From NCBI GenBank assembly GCA_035266845.1, contig DATFMP010000059.1, forward strand, positions 1-64,000: a DNA stretch of 64,000 nucleotides, written 5' to 3'. Positions 16,465-25,402 of the stretch are shown here, one piece after another. The notes under the pieces are model-generated. The model was given only the letters and a program-made list of their open reading frames with translations. It had not been told where the DNA came from and made no database searches. A program made the position numbers and the translations under genes. This stretch comes from DATFMP01 sp035266845. GTDB taxonomy: Bacteria; SAR324; JACQKK01. How positions within the stretch are numbered: position 1 is the first letter of the stretch; every line of letters begins with the position of its first letter.

Positions 16465-17412
16465 TTACTGGGCGATGCGCGTGCGGCGGTACTGGTAGAG
16501 CAGCGTGGCGTTGGCGTCGAAGAAGCGCAGCGTGGCCTGAGTATCCGTCACGTCAAACCAGGCAAAGCCGGGCACATTGCGCTCGAACTTCTTCTGGGCC
16601 GTGGAGGGCCCGGCGAAAGTGGCCGGGTCGGGCTCCTCGCCGCCACCGGCGCCGCTCACCACGTAGTCCGTCTCCTCGCCCTGCCGCTGGAAGTGCTCCA
16701 GCAGATGGTTGTGGCCGGCCAGGTAGAAGTCCACGTGCGGCTGGGACGACCCCCACAGCGTGCGGTCGAGCCAGTCCGCATCGCCGTGTGGCCCGTCCGC
16801 ATAGAGCGAGTGGTGGCCCATGACGAAGGTCCAGCCCTTGAAGGGCGTCTCCACCTTCGGCGTCAAGCGCCACCAGGTGACCGGCTGGCAGTTGGTATTG
16901 ATGGCGAAGAAGCGCGCCGGCCCGCTCGCGAAGTGGTACTCGAAGTTCGGCATGCGCCAAAGCTTGCTGTCGAGCGTGTGGAACACCTCGTAGAGCGCCT
17001 GGTTGTGCACGTCGTGATTGCCCAGCACCGCCAGCACGGGCACCTGCAGCCCCGCAAAGACCGATTCGAACGCGGTGTTGAAGAGCGGGTCGTTCATGCT
17101 CTTCACGCCGTCCGGGTAGAAGTTGTCGCCCAGCAGCGCCACGAAGTCGCACCCGTCGCGGGCGCACACCTGCTTGAGGGCACCGGCCACGCGGCGCTCG
17201 CCCTCGCTGGCCGTGCCCGTATCGCCGATGGCGGCGAAGCGCACGTGGCCGGACTCGGCGGGGTGTATCTCCACCGGCGCCACGTCCGCCAGCACCCGCA
17301 GACAGCCATGGCGCAGGGCGGCCTCGTGCAGCCGCCACGCCGCCGTGCTGCCCAGCCAGATGCCACCTGCCAGCACGGCCAGCGTCACGACGATCCACAA
17401 CAGCTTGCGCAT
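16465..17412 (-). CDS. Exported metallophosphoesterase (purple acid phosphatase-like)
   Basis: 315-residue calcineurin-like phosphoesterase with an N-terminal membrane or signal helix (residues 4-22). The five metal-binding blocks are all visible: GDTG (about 64), LLGDNFYPDG (about 94), GNHD (about 131), MGHHSLY and AGHNHLLEHF. The order and spacing fit the tartrate-resistant purple acid phosphatase group, which hydrolyses phosphate monoesters at a binuclear metal centre. It probably faces the periplasm, anchored by its first helix. It is convergent with the LtaS-like gene. Phosphate scavenging is a reasonable guess given the pst genes 15 kb away, but no Pho box is obvious here. Confidence 0.9.
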   Translation of the reverse strand: MRKLLWIVVTLAVLAGGIWLGSTAAWRLHEAALRHGCLRVLADVAPVEIHPAESGHVRFAAIGDTGTASEGERRVAGALKQVCARDGCDFVALLGDNFYPDGVKSMNDPLFNTAFESVFAGLQVPVLAVLGNHDVHNQALYEVFHTLDSKLWRMPNFEYHFASGPARFFAINTNCQPVTWWRLTPKVETPFKGWTFVMGHHSLYADGPHGDADWLDRTLWGSSQPHVDFYLAGHNHLLEHFQRQGEETDYVVSGAGGGEEPDPATFAGPSTAQKKFERNVPGFAWFDVTDTQATLRFFDANATLLYQYRRTRIAQ

Positions 17413-17468
17413 GGGTCTCGCTCGTCAGATATGCAGCGGCGGGTCACCCCCCGCCGGGGCCATGGTGG

Positions 17469-17894
17469 CTAGCGATGCAGCCGGTTCTTGAGGGCGTCGA
17501 GAGACTGCTTGGACTTGTCCAGGCTCTCCTGGGTCTGCTCCAGCTCGCCCTGGGTCTTCTGCACCTCCTGTTTCGTCTGCTCCACGCTGGCCTTGGCCGA
17601 TGTGCCGTGGGTCTCCAGCGCCTTCACGCGCGCCTCCAGGTCGTCCGCGCGGGACGTGGCCTGGCTCACCAGGGCCATGGCCTTGCCGACGAGCTCGATC
17701 GCGTGGTCGATGCGCTGCAGAGCCACCTCCAGGCTCTGCTTGGCCTCGATGGATTCCTGCTGCACCTGCACCACCGTGGCCTGGGTAGCCTTGAGCTTGC
17801 CGGCCAGCCCGGCCTCATCCTGCGCGGACGCGGTCGCCGCCAGCATCGCCAGCAGCGGCAGCGCACACGCGATCGCGATCAGTCGCATCGCCAT
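17469..17894 (-). CDS. Exported coiled-coil protein of unknown function
   Basis: 141-residue protein with a cleavable signal peptide (hydrophobic core about 5-20, cleavage near ATASAQ) followed almost entirely by heptad-patterned coiled coil (about 28-140) rich in Gln, Lys, Glu and Ser. The C-terminal part repeats the theme EQTKQEVQKTQGELEQTQESL. No enzyme motif is present. It may be a periplasmic structural or scaffold protein. It lies 56 bp upstream of the metallophosphoesterase and 43 bp downstream of the RG-rich protein gene on the same strand, so the three may be co-transcribed. An ATG two codons inside is an alternative start. Confidence 0.7.
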   Translation of the reverse strand: MAMRLIAIACALPLLAMLAATASAQDEAGLAGKLKATQATVVQVQQESIEAKQSLEVALQRIDHAIELVGKAMALVSQATSRADDLEARVKALETHGTSAKASVEQTKQEVQKTQGELEQTQESLDKSKQSLDALKNRLHR

Positions 17895-17937
17895 TGCAGC
17901 CTTGCTCCTCTGTGCGCGGGGCATGGGCCCCGCCCGT

Positions 17938-19080
17938 TCACCTGCGAAAGCGGAAGCCGCGCCCGAAGCCCCCAAACCCGCGCCGCCCAAAGCCCCCGAA
18001 GCCCCGCGACGAGAAGCGGCGCCCGAAGCTCCGGCCAAAGCTGCGCCCGAACCCGCGCGAGGTGCCGCGGCTGTAGCCGCCGAAGCCGCGTGCGGCGCGG
18101 CTGGCCCCGCTGTACCGGCTGGCACGGGCGGCGCGTGCGGCGGAGCCGGTGCCGCGGCCGAAACCACCCGAACGCACGGTGCTGCCGGGAGAGCGGCGCG
18201 CGAAGCGGCGCGAAGCCTGCAGGTCGCTCAGGGCGCGGGGCGGCCGGCTGGAGTAGGCGCGCTGGTAGCGGCTCAGTGGCGCCGAACCGGAGCGGCTGCG
18301 CACCACGGGCGTGCGCGACGAGGTGGCCGGGCGGTACCCGTAGTTGTTGATCGTCGTGCCGCGGCGGTTCAGCACCGTCGGCACGGACATCGGACGATAG
18401 TACCCGTAGCCCCAGCCCGGCCCCCAGAACCCCCAGTAGTGCGGGAAGAACATCCAGTCCAGCATCCGGATGGCGAAGTACGTCTGCAGGAAGCTGGGGG
18501 AGCGGTCGTAGGCGTAGTAGTGCTGCTGGTAGCTGTCCGGATAGGCGTACTGGTTGCCCGTGGCCTGCACGGCGAGTTGCTGCTTGTTGAGCGAGATGGT
18601 CATGGTGGCCACCTCGATCTTGTCGACCTTCTTCCAGGCCTCCGCATCGCCGGCGGCGGGCAGTGGGTAGGCGCCCGGTGCCGGAACCTCCAGTGAGAGC
18701 AGCACGTAGCCCTCGCTGCCGCCAGGCTCGGGGCGCACCAGGATCGGGTCGGCCGTACCGTCGCCGTTCAGGTCGATCGTGCTGATGTCGTGCACGCGAT
18801 CGCTCACCTCGCGCAGCACGGCCTCCAGGAAGGCCTGCTGCTTGAGTCCCTGCTGGGCCGCGTCGCGGATGGCCTGCTTGCCGATCTCCGGCAACAGCGA
18901 GACGTCCAGGTCTTTCTGCAGATTGAGCTGCTGGGCCTGCGCCGTCATGCCGTTGGAGACGGCCACCACGTCGTAGTTGAGCGACTGTGCCTGGCCCGCG
19001 AAGCGGCGCTCTCCGCCCTGGAAGATCACGTAGGCGATCAGGGCGGCGGCGAAGATCAGAAACCAAGTGGAAGACTTCAT
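17938..19080 (-). CDS. Membrane-anchored protein with Arg/Gly/Phe/Ser-rich tail
   Basis: 380 residues in three parts. Residues 5-20 are a single signal-anchor helix. The middle part (about 22-205) is globular, with an EF-hand-like acidic segment IDLNGDGTADPILV near 103. The C-terminal 130 residues are low-complexity, rich in Arg, Gly, Phe and Ser with short repeats such as FGRSFGRSFGRR and RGFGGFGR. Aromatic Trp/Tyr/Gly clusters (GFWGPGWGYGYY) precede the tail. I do not recognise a named family. The tail is strongly basic and may bind anionic polymers outside the inner membrane. It is the first gene of a likely three-gene unit with the coiled-coil protein and the phosphoesterase. Confidence 0.7.
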   Translation of the reverse strand: MKSSTWFLIFAAALIAYVIFQGGERRFAGQAQSLNYDVVAVSNGMTAQAQQLNLQKDLDVSLLPEIGKQAIRDAAQQGLKQQAFLEAVLREVSDRVHDISTIDLNGDGTADPILVRPEPGGSEGYVLLSLEVPAPGAYPLPAAGDAEAWKKVDKIEVATMTISLNKQQLAVQATGNQYAYPDSYQQHYYAYDRSPSFLQTYFAIRMLDWMFFPHYWGFWGPGWGYGYYRPMSVPTVLNRRGTTINNYGYRPATSSRTPVVRSRSGSAPLSRYQRAYSSRPPRALSDLQASRRFARRSPGSTVRSGGFGRGTGSAARAARASRYSGASRAARGFGGYSRGTSRGFGRSFGRSFGRRFSSRGFGGFGRRGFGGFGRGFRFRR

Positions 19081-19321
19081 CGTGGGGGCATCATCGCGGC
19101 TGGGTGAATGCGCGGCGCGGCGCATGGCCCATTCGAGGCTACCGGGAAGCCCCGCTGGAGGCAAGGCGAAGGCGCGCTCCCCGCACAGGCGCTCGCGCCT
19201 TCGGCATCGCGGCCACCTACCCCATGGGTTGCCGACCGACGACGTGGTGGGGGACTGAGGGCGACGCCTTCGGCCTGCCCGCGCTGGAGGCGTGGCTGGC
19301 GCGGGTGCTGGCGGGCTGAGG

Positions 19322-20743
19322 CTACCCCTCCGCCACGGGCGGCCGGCGGCGACCCACCTGCGTGGCCTGCTCAAAGGCATGGGCGAGCTGCAGCACGGCG
19401 AAGTCAGCCTGGTGCCGCCCCACGATCTGGATGCCTACGGGCAGGCCGTCGTCGGTGAAGCCCGCGGGCACGGAGATGGCCGGGTGTCCCGTGATGCTGA
19501 TCCAGTAGGCCGAGCGCATCCAGTCGATGTACGTGTCCATGGTCACGCCGTTGATCTCGCGCACCCAGGGCGTCTCGATGGAGAACGGCGGCACCTGGTT
19601 CACGGGGCAGAGCAGATAGTCGTAGCGCTCGAAGAAGGTGTCGAGCCGCTGGAACAGCGCCGTGTGCTTCAGCTCGGCTCTGGCCAGGGCCGGTCCGCTG
19701 AGCTTCAGCCCCTCCTCGATGTTCCACACCACCGTGTCCTTCATGCGGTCGCGGTGCTGCGGCAGCAGCTCGCCCAGCATGGCCACGAACCAGAACGCAC
19801 GCCAGACCTGGAACACCTCGTCCGCATCGGTGAAGTCCGGGCAGGCCGGCTCCAGCGTGCAGCCCAGCGCCTCGAAGGCCGGGCGCGCTCCCTCCAGCAC
19901 GGCGGTGACGCGGGAGTCCACGGGCAGCCCGCCCAGGTCCGGTGCCCAGGCCACGCGCACACCACGGAAGTCCCGCTCCAACGGCCGGCGGAATGCCTCG
20001 CCCGGCTCGCGGATGGCTACGGGCGAGCGGGCGTCCGGCCCGGCCATCGCGGAGAGCAACAGCGCTACGTCCGCCACCGTGCGCGCCAGGGGCCCCTGCA
20101 CGACGAATGGATCCCACGCCAGGGGATTGGGCCAGATGGGCACGCGTCCCGGCGAAGGCCGGAAGCCCACCACGTTGTTGAAGTTGCCCGGATTGCGCAG
20201 GGAGCCACCCAGGTCACCCCCGTCCGCGATGGGCAGCATGCCCGTGGCCAGGGAGACCGCCGCGCCGCCGCTGCTGCCGCCGCACGTCTTCGTGGAGTCG
20301 TAGGGGTTTACCGTGGCGCCGAAGACCGGGTTGAAGGTCTGTGAGCCCGCGGCGAACTCGGGCACGTTGGTCTTGCCGATGGTGATGGCCCCCGCCGCGC
20401 GCAGGCGCTCCACGATCAACGCATCCTGCGTGGGCACGTTGTCGGCGTAGATGGGCGAGCCATAGGTGGTGCGGATGCCCGCCGTTTCCACCATGTCTTT
20501 GTGCGCGATGGGCAGGCCGTGCAAGGGGCCCAGCGGCTCCCCGCGGGCGAGGGCGGCATCGGCGGCCTTGGCACCCTCCAGCGCGCGCTCGGGCAGCAGC
20601 GTCACGATGGCGTTCACACGCGGGTTGACCCGCGCGATCTGCGCCAGGTGCGCCTGCATCAGTTCCAGGCAGGAGACCTGCTTCTCGCGGATCAGCCGCG
20701 CCTGCTCCGTGGCGGGCAGGAACACGAGGTCGGATAGGGACAT
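19322..20743 (-). CDS. Amidase signature family hydrolase, paralogue A
   Basis: 473-residue amidase with the Ser-cisSer-Lys triad: K82 in LPIAHKDMVETAG, the GGSSGG block at 155-160 and nucleophile S181 in GGDLGGSLRNP. It belongs to the aryl/acyl amidase group that hydrolyses small amides or N-acyl compounds in the cytoplasm. It is closely related along its whole length to the amidase encoded upstream at 20953-22368, so the two arose by tandem duplication. The gap of 209 bp between them holds a GTCATTC-type inverted repeat. The same-strand neighbours are two M20D amidohydrolases, suggesting stepwise hydrolysis of amide-bonded substrates. Confidence 0.92.
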   Translation of the reverse strand: MSLSDLVFLPATEQARLIREKQVSCLELMQAHLAQIARVNPRVNAIVTLLPERALEGAKAADAALARGEPLGPLHGLPIAHKDMVETAGIRTTYGSPIYADNVPTQDALIVERLRAAGAITIGKTNVPEFAAGSQTFNPVFGATVNPYDSTKTCGGSSGGAAVSLATGMLPIADGGDLGGSLRNPGNFNNVVGFRPSPGRVPIWPNPLAWDPFVVQGPLARTVADVALLLSAMAGPDARSPVAIREPGEAFRRPLERDFRGVRVAWAPDLGGLPVDSRVTAVLEGARPAFEALGCTLEPACPDFTDADEVFQVWRAFWFVAMLGELLPQHRDRMKDTVVWNIEEGLKLSGPALARAELKHTALFQRLDTFFERYDYLLCPVNQVPPFSIETPWVREINGVTMDTYIDWMRSAYWISITGHPAISVPAGFTDDGLPVGIQIVGRHQADFAVLQLAHAFEQATQVGRRRPPVAEG

Positions 20744-20828
20744 CGAATGCTCTCCGGATTGCGGTCGCGATTACCCGCATACTCAGTCTAGCCCCGCATC
20801 ACATGCTCCCACGCTGCAGCCGGGAGAT

Positions 20829-20910
20829 GTCATTCCGAGCGAAGCGAGGAATCTGTTGTCACCGACGTCAAGCAGATTCTTCGGCCCGCGAGGCGGGCCT
20901 CAGAATGACA
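20829..20910. repeat. 82-bp imperfect inverted repeat of the GTCATTC(C/T)GAGCG type
   Basis: One arm reads GTCATTCCGAGCGAAGCG followed by AGGAATCT. The other reads AGATTCTTCGGCCCGCGAGG, then GCGGGCCTCAGAATGAC. Together they form one long hairpin. Elements of this shape are scattered in many unrelated bacterial genomes as intergenic repeats. It lies between the two amidase paralogues and is the only copy I see in this window. Confidence 0.75.
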
Positions 20911-20952
20911 CCGGGGTCAGATAGGCGGGGTTTGAACGGTTCTGCCGCCAGC

Positions 20953-22368
20953 CTATCCGGCCAGCGCCGGCCGGCGCTGCCACGCCTGCGTGGCCTGTTC
21001 GAAGGCGTGGGCCAGTTGTAGCACGCCGAAGTCGTCCTGGTGGCGCCCCACGATCTGGATGCCCACCGGCAGGCCGTCCTCCGTGAAACCCGCGGGCACG
21101 GAGATGCACGGGTGCCCGGTGACGGTGATGTACCAGCAGGCCTTCATCCAGTCGATGTAGGTCTCCAGCTCCTCCCCCTCGATCTCCGTCACGTAGGGCT
21201 GCTTCACATCGAACGCGGGCACCTGGTTGGTGGTGCACACCAGGAACTCGTGGGTCTCCATGAACTCGCGCACGCGCTGGTAGAGCGCCGTGCGCTTCAG
21301 CTCCGCGCGGGCCACCTGAGGGCCCGTCAGCTTCTGGCCCAACTCCGTGTTCCAGACCACGGTGTCCTTGATCTGATGCCGGTGCTCGGCCAGCATGTCG
21401 CCATAGCGCGATTCGAAGCGCCACGCCCGCAGCACCTGGAAGATCTCGTCCGCATCGCTGAAGTCCGGGCAGGCCTCGGCCAGCGTGCAGCCCAGACCCT
21501 CGAACGCCGGCCGCACGCCCTCCAGCACGCGCATCACGCGCTTGTCCACCGGCAGGCCGCCCAGGTCCGGCGTCCAGGCGATGCGCACGCCGTGGAAATC
21601 GCGCTCCAGCGGCTGCCGGAACGCCGCGCCCGGCTCGGGCAGGGCGATGGGCGAACGCGGGTCGGGCCCGGCGATGGCGCTCAGCATCAGCGCCGTATCG
21701 CGCACGGTGCGGGCCATGGGCCCCTGCACGGAGATGGTCCACCACGCCAGCGGATTGGGATACACGGGCACGCGCCCGGGCGAGGTGCGGTAGCCCACCA
21801 CATTGCAGAAGCCGGCCGGATTGCGCAGGGAGCCGCCCGTATCGCTGCCGTCCGCGATGGGCAGCATGCGCGCCGCCAGGGCCGCCGCCGCGCCGCCGCT
21901 GCTGCCGCCGCAGGTCTTGCCCGTGTCGTAGGGATTCACCGTTGCGCCAAAGACCGGATTGAAGGTCTGGGAGCCGGCCCCGAATTCTGGCGTGTTGGTC
22001 TTGCCGATGGTGATGGCCCCCGCCGCGCGCAGGCGTTGCACGATCAGCCCATCCTCCGTGGGCACATTGTCCGCATAGATGGGCGAGCCGAAGGTGGTGC
22101 GGATGCCCGCCGTGGGCACCAGGTCCTTGTGCGCGATGGGCAGGCCGTGCAACGGCCCCAGCGATTCCCCGCGGGCGATCGCTGCATCGGCGGCCTTGGC
22201 GCCCTCCAGCGCGCGCTCGGGCAGCAGCGTGACGATGGCGTTCACGGTAGGGTTCGTGCGCTCGATCTGCGCCAAGTGCGCCTGCATCACCTCCACGCAG
22301 GAGACCTTGCGCTCGCGGATGAGGCGGGCCAGCTCCGTGGCCTCGGAAAATACCAGCTCTGACGACAT
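20953..22368 (-). CDS. Amidase signature family hydrolase, paralogue B
   Basis: 471-residue amidase with an intact triad: K81 in LPIAHKDLVPTAG, the GGSSGG block near 155 and the nucleophile serine in SDTGGSLRNPAGF near 180. It is colinear with paralogue A downstream, with identical motifs and few gaps. The start at 22368 (MSSELVF) aligns with the paralogue's start, so upstream in-frame codons are rejected. It begins 34 bp after the M20D gene and is probably part of the same transcript. A role in amide or carbamoyl catabolism is inferred from family and context. Confidence 0.92.
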   Translation of the reverse strand: MSSELVFSEATELARLIRERKVSCVEVMQAHLAQIERTNPTVNAIVTLLPERALEGAKAADAAIARGESLGPLHGLPIAHKDLVPTAGIRTTFGSPIYADNVPTEDGLIVQRLRAAGAITIGKTNTPEFGAGSQTFNPVFGATVNPYDTGKTCGGSSGGAAAALAARMLPIADGSDTGGSLRNPAGFCNVVGYRTSPGRVPVYPNPLAWWTISVQGPMARTVRDTALMLSAIAGPDPRSPIALPEPGAAFRQPLERDFHGVRIAWTPDLGGLPVDKRVMRVLEGVRPAFEGLGCTLAEACPDFSDADEIFQVLRAWRFESRYGDMLAEHRHQIKDTVVWNTELGQKLTGPQVARAELKRTALYQRVREFMETHEFLVCTTNQVPAFDVKQPYVTEIEGEELETYIDWMKACWYITVTGHPCISVPAGFTEDGLPVGIQIVGRHQDDFGVLQLAHAFEQATQAWQRRPALAG

Positions 22369-22402
22369 GGGCGGTGCCGGGGTGCGGGGGAAGGGGCGGC
22401 GC

Positions 22403-23590
22403 TCAGGCGGCGAGGCGCTTGAGCATCGTGACCAGGGCCATGCGCAGGCCGGCTTCCAGGCCACGCTCGTTCAGCTCGAAGGCCGCATGGTGGTGCGGCA
22501 TGGCCTCCTTGTTGTCGGGTGCGATGCCCACCCAGAAGTAACAGCCGGGCCGCGCCTCCAGGAACAGGCTCATGTCGTCGCTGCCCATCACCTGCGGCAT
22601 CTCGTGGAGGTGCTCGACGCCCAGTTCCTCCTCGGCGCAGCCGTGCACGAAGGCCGTCTCGTCCGGCGGGTTCACGCAGGCGGGGCAGCAATCGCCCATC
22701 AGGCTCACGCGCGCCTCCGCGCGGTAGGCCTGTGCAATGCGCCCCGCGAAGGCGCCCAGGCGCTCCACGATCTGGTCACGCACGCGCGTTTCGAACGTGC
22801 GGATGGAGCCGCGCATCACTGCGGTCTCGGGGATGATGTTGTGCTTGGTGCCGCCCTTGATCTCGCCCACGGTCATCACCGCCGGCTCCTGCGCGGCGAT
22901 CTCGCGCGAGACCAGGTCCTGCATGCCGATCAGGATGTGCGAGGCCGCCGTGATGGGATCCACCGAGAGGTGCGGGTAGGCACCGTGACCGCCCTTGCCC
23001 TTCACCTCGATATCGAAGAAGTCCGAGGACGCCATGGCCGGGCCCGGCCGCGCCGCCACGGCCCCGGCTGGCAGCATGGTGGTCAGGTGCAACCCGTAGA
23101 TGCGCTCCACGTGCGGGTTCTCCAGCGCGCCGGCCTCGATCATGGGCTTGGCGCCACCGAAGACTTCCTCCGCCGGCTGGAAGATGAACACCGCCGTGCC
23201 GGGCAACTCTGCGCGCCGGGCCGCCAGCAGCTCGGCCAGGGTGATGCCGATGGCCGTGTGCCCGTCATGCCCGCAGGCGTGCATCACGCCGGGGTTGGCG
23301 GACTTGAAGGGCAGGTCGGGAATCTCCTCCAGCGGCAGCGCGTCGATGTCCGCGCGCCAAGCCACCGTGTGGCCGGGCTTCTCGCCGTGCAGCACGCCCA
23401 CCACGCCCGTGCCGCCAACGCCCGTGCGCACCTCCAGCCCCGCCGCGCGCAAGCGCTCCGCGATGATCTCCGCGGTGCGCACCTCCTGCATGCTCAGCTC
23501 GGGATGACGGTGGAAGTCCCGCCGCAGGGCGATCATGCCCTCCTGCCGCTTCCGGATCTCGTCACTCCAGGCCAGTGTGGTCTTGCTCAT
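22403..23590 (-). CDS. M20D amidohydrolase (hippurate/N-acyl-amino-acid hydrolase type), paralogue 1
   Basis: 395-residue metallopeptidase-fold amidohydrolase. Metal ligands of the M20D group are visible: the HACGHDGH block at 104-111 with C106, the QPAEE block at 138-142, and a later GSDDMS and PHHHAAFE near the C-terminus. The lid dimerisation domain occupies about 185-295 (KGKGGHGAYPH). Family members cleave N-acyl amino acids, hippurate or indole-amino-acid conjugates. It is encoded just upstream of amidase B and just downstream of a close paralogue; both begin MSKTTL.W. Repeat copy 4 separates the two paralogues. Confidence 0.93.
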   Translation of the reverse strand: MSKTTLAWSDEIRKRQEGMIALRRDFHRHPELSMQEVRTAEIIAERLRAAGLEVRTGVGGTGVVGVLHGEKPGHTVAWRADIDALPLEEIPDLPFKSANPGVMHACGHDGHTAIGITLAELLAARRAELPGTAVFIFQPAEEVFGGAKPMIEAGALENPHVERIYGLHLTTMLPAGAVAARPGPAMASSDFFDIEVKGKGGHGAYPHLSVDPITAASHILIGMQDLVSREIAAQEPAVMTVGEIKGGTKHNIIPETAVMRGSIRTFETRVRDQIVERLGAFAGRIAQAYRAEARVSLMGDCCPACVNPPDETAFVHGCAEEELGVEHLHEMPQVMGSDDMSLFLEARPGCYFWVGIAPDNKEAMPHHHAAFELNERGLEAGLRMALVTMLKRLAA

Positions 23591-23679
23591 CGGCTCTCAC
23601 GTTGGTGCGGTACTGCAAACGGCCTCGCCGCCGCGACGGATCGCGCCATTCGGGCCGGCCACGGGGACAACCCCCGCCC

Positions 23680-23890
23680 GGGTTCTGTCTGGAAATGGGT
23701 CCCCAAGCGGCTGGACCGCGCGAAGACCACAAAATTCCAATGCGGGGGCCGAGGGCCCCCACACCCCCAATACAAACCTTGAACAAGGCGGGCGCGGTCT
23801 CGCTCGCAAGCAGAGTCCAGGGAGCCCAGCTCCCTGGTGGGGTATGGGGGCAAAGCCCCCATGGCTAAATCGCTCTGCAAAACACCGCCT
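23680..23890 (+). repeat. 213-bp repeat family, copy 4 (full length)
   Basis: This 211-bp element lies between the two M20D paralogues. It contains AAGCGGCTGGACCGCG, then GCGGGGGCCGAGGGCCCCC, then GTCCAGGGAGCCCAGCTCCC and ATGGGGGCAAAGCCCCCATGG. The right terminus GCAAAACACCGCCTAG overlaps the TAG stop of the upstream M20D gene (cta at 23889-23891). The left end GGGTTCTGTCTGG is the imperfect inverted counterpart of the right end. Confidence 0.8.
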
Positions 23891-25082
23891 AGCCCTCGCC
23901 GGCCAGCGCGTGCAGCATCACGTTCAGTGCCACGCGCAGGGCCACGGGCAGGCCGGCCTCGTCCATGTAGAAGTTCGGGTTGTGGTGCGGCGCAGGCTCC
24001 CGGTCCGCCGGGCCGACGCCCACGCGGAAGTAGGCACCGGGGCGCTGCTCCAGGAACAGCGCCATGTCGTCGCTGGCCATCACGGGCTTGCCCTCGGCCA
24101 CGTGATCGGCACCCACCTCCTCCTCGAAGCAGCGGTGCACGAAGGCGCTCGCCGGCTCCGGGTTGATCACGGGCGAGGTGCCTTCGCCCTCGAACACGAT
24201 GCGTGCCTCGGCGCGGTAGGCCTCCGCGATGCGCGCGGCGAAGGCGCCCAGGCGCTCCAGCAGTTGCGCGCGAATCTGGTTGTCGTAGGTGCGAAGGGAG
24301 CCGCGAAGCACGGCGCGCTCGGGGATGATGTTGTGCTTGGTGCCCGATTCGATCTGCCCCACGGTGAGCACGGCGGTATCCTGCGCGGGAATCTCCCGCG
24401 AGACCAGCGCCTGCATGCCCACCACCACGTGCGCGGCCACCGTGATGGGGTCGCGCGAGAGGTGCGGGAAGGCGCCGTGACCGCCCATGCCGCGGATCTC
24501 CACGTTGAAGAAGTCCGCCGAGGCCATGGCCGGGCCGGGCTTCACGGAGACGATGCCCGCGGGGTCCTGGGTGGTCAGGTGCAGCCCGTAGATCTGCTCC
24601 ACGTGCGGGTTCTCCAGCGCCCCCGCCTCGATCATGGGCTTGGCGCCGCCGAAGACCTCCTCGCCCGGCTGGCAGATGAACACCGCGGTGCCGGGCAGCT
24701 CCGCCCGGCGGGCGGCCAGCAGCTCGGCCAAGGTGATGGCGATGGCCGTGTGCCCGTCGTGTCCGCAGGCGTGCATGGCGCCCGCGTTGACTGACTTGAA
24801 GGGCACATCGGGAACCTCATTCAGCGGCAGCGCGTCGATGTCCGCCCGCCACGCCACCACCGGCCCGGGCTTCTCGCCGTGGAGCACGCCCACCACGCCC
24901 GTGCCGGCCAGCCCCGTGCGCACCTCCAGCCCCGCCGCACGCAGGCGCTCCGCGATTACCTCCGCGGTGCGCGTTTCCAGCATGCTCAGCTCGGGGTGCT
25001 TGTGGAAATCCCGCCGCAGGGCGAGCAGGCTCTCCTCGCGCTTCCTGATCTCGTCCGCCCAGGGCAGCGTGGTCTTGCTCAT
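23889..25082 (-). CDS. M20D amidohydrolase, paralogue 2
   Basis: 397-residue protein closely related to the next gene downstream, with the same HACGHDGHTA metal block, a QPGEE block (Gly where the paralogue has Ala) and a GMGGHGAFPH lid motif. The C-terminal ASDDMALF and HHNPNF segments supply the remaining metal ligands. The start at 25082 (MSKTTLPW) matches the paralogue. It is the first gene of the hydrolase cluster (M20D-2, M20D-1, amidase B, amidase A). The TAG stop is shared with the end of repeat copy 4. The differences from its paralogue suggest shifted substrate range, not redundancy; the substrate is unknown. Confidence 0.93.
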   Translation of the reverse strand: MSKTTLPWADEIRKREESLLALRRDFHKHPELSMLETRTAEVIAERLRAAGLEVRTGLAGTGVVGVLHGEKPGPVVAWRADIDALPLNEVPDVPFKSVNAGAMHACGHDGHTAIAITLAELLAARRAELPGTAVFICQPGEEVFGGAKPMIEAGALENPHVEQIYGLHLTTQDPAGIVSVKPGPAMASADFFNVEIRGMGGHGAFPHLSRDPITVAAHVVVGMQALVSREIPAQDTAVLTVGQIESGTKHNIIPERAVLRGSLRTYDNQIRAQLLERLGAFAARIAEAYRAEARIVFEGEGTSPVINPEPASAFVHRCFEEEVGADHVAEGKPVMASDDMALFLEQRPGAYFRVGVGPADREPAPHHNPNFYMDEAGLPVALRVALNVMLHALAGEG

Positions 25083-25189
25083 CGGGTCTCCGGTGGTGAG
25101 GCGCCGTGCTCCTGAGCCGCACACGTACCGTGCCCGCGCCGCCCTTGGCAAGCGGTGCTGCGAGGCCGCGTCCCGTGGGAGCCGGCGCC

Positions 25190-25402
25190 AGGCCCTGTTT
25201 GGGAATGAGTCTTCAAGCGGCGGGGCCGCTTGAAACGCACGGAAATTCCAATGTGGGGGCCGAGGGGGCCCCCGCTCCCCCAATACGGACTCTGCCCAGG
25301 GCCGGCGCGGCTCGATTCCCAAATGCGGTACAGGGGGCTTCGCCCCCTTGGGGGTATGGGCGCAACGCCCCTACGACCGAGGTACTTTTCAAAATACAGT
25401 CT
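25190..25402 (+). repeat. 213-bp repeat family, copy 5 (full length)
   Basis: This 213-bp copy has the left end AGGCCCTGTTTGGG and right end CAAAATACAGTCT, which are imperfect inverted repeats of each other. Inside are TCAAGCGGCGGGGCCGCTTGA, GGGGGCCGAGGGGGCCCCC, GGGGGCTTCGCCCCC and GGGCGCAACGCCC, each able to form a hairpin. The last two bases overlap the TAG stop codon of the minus-strand SDR gene (25401-25403). It occupies most of the 318-bp gap ahead of the M20D gene. Confidence 0.85.
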
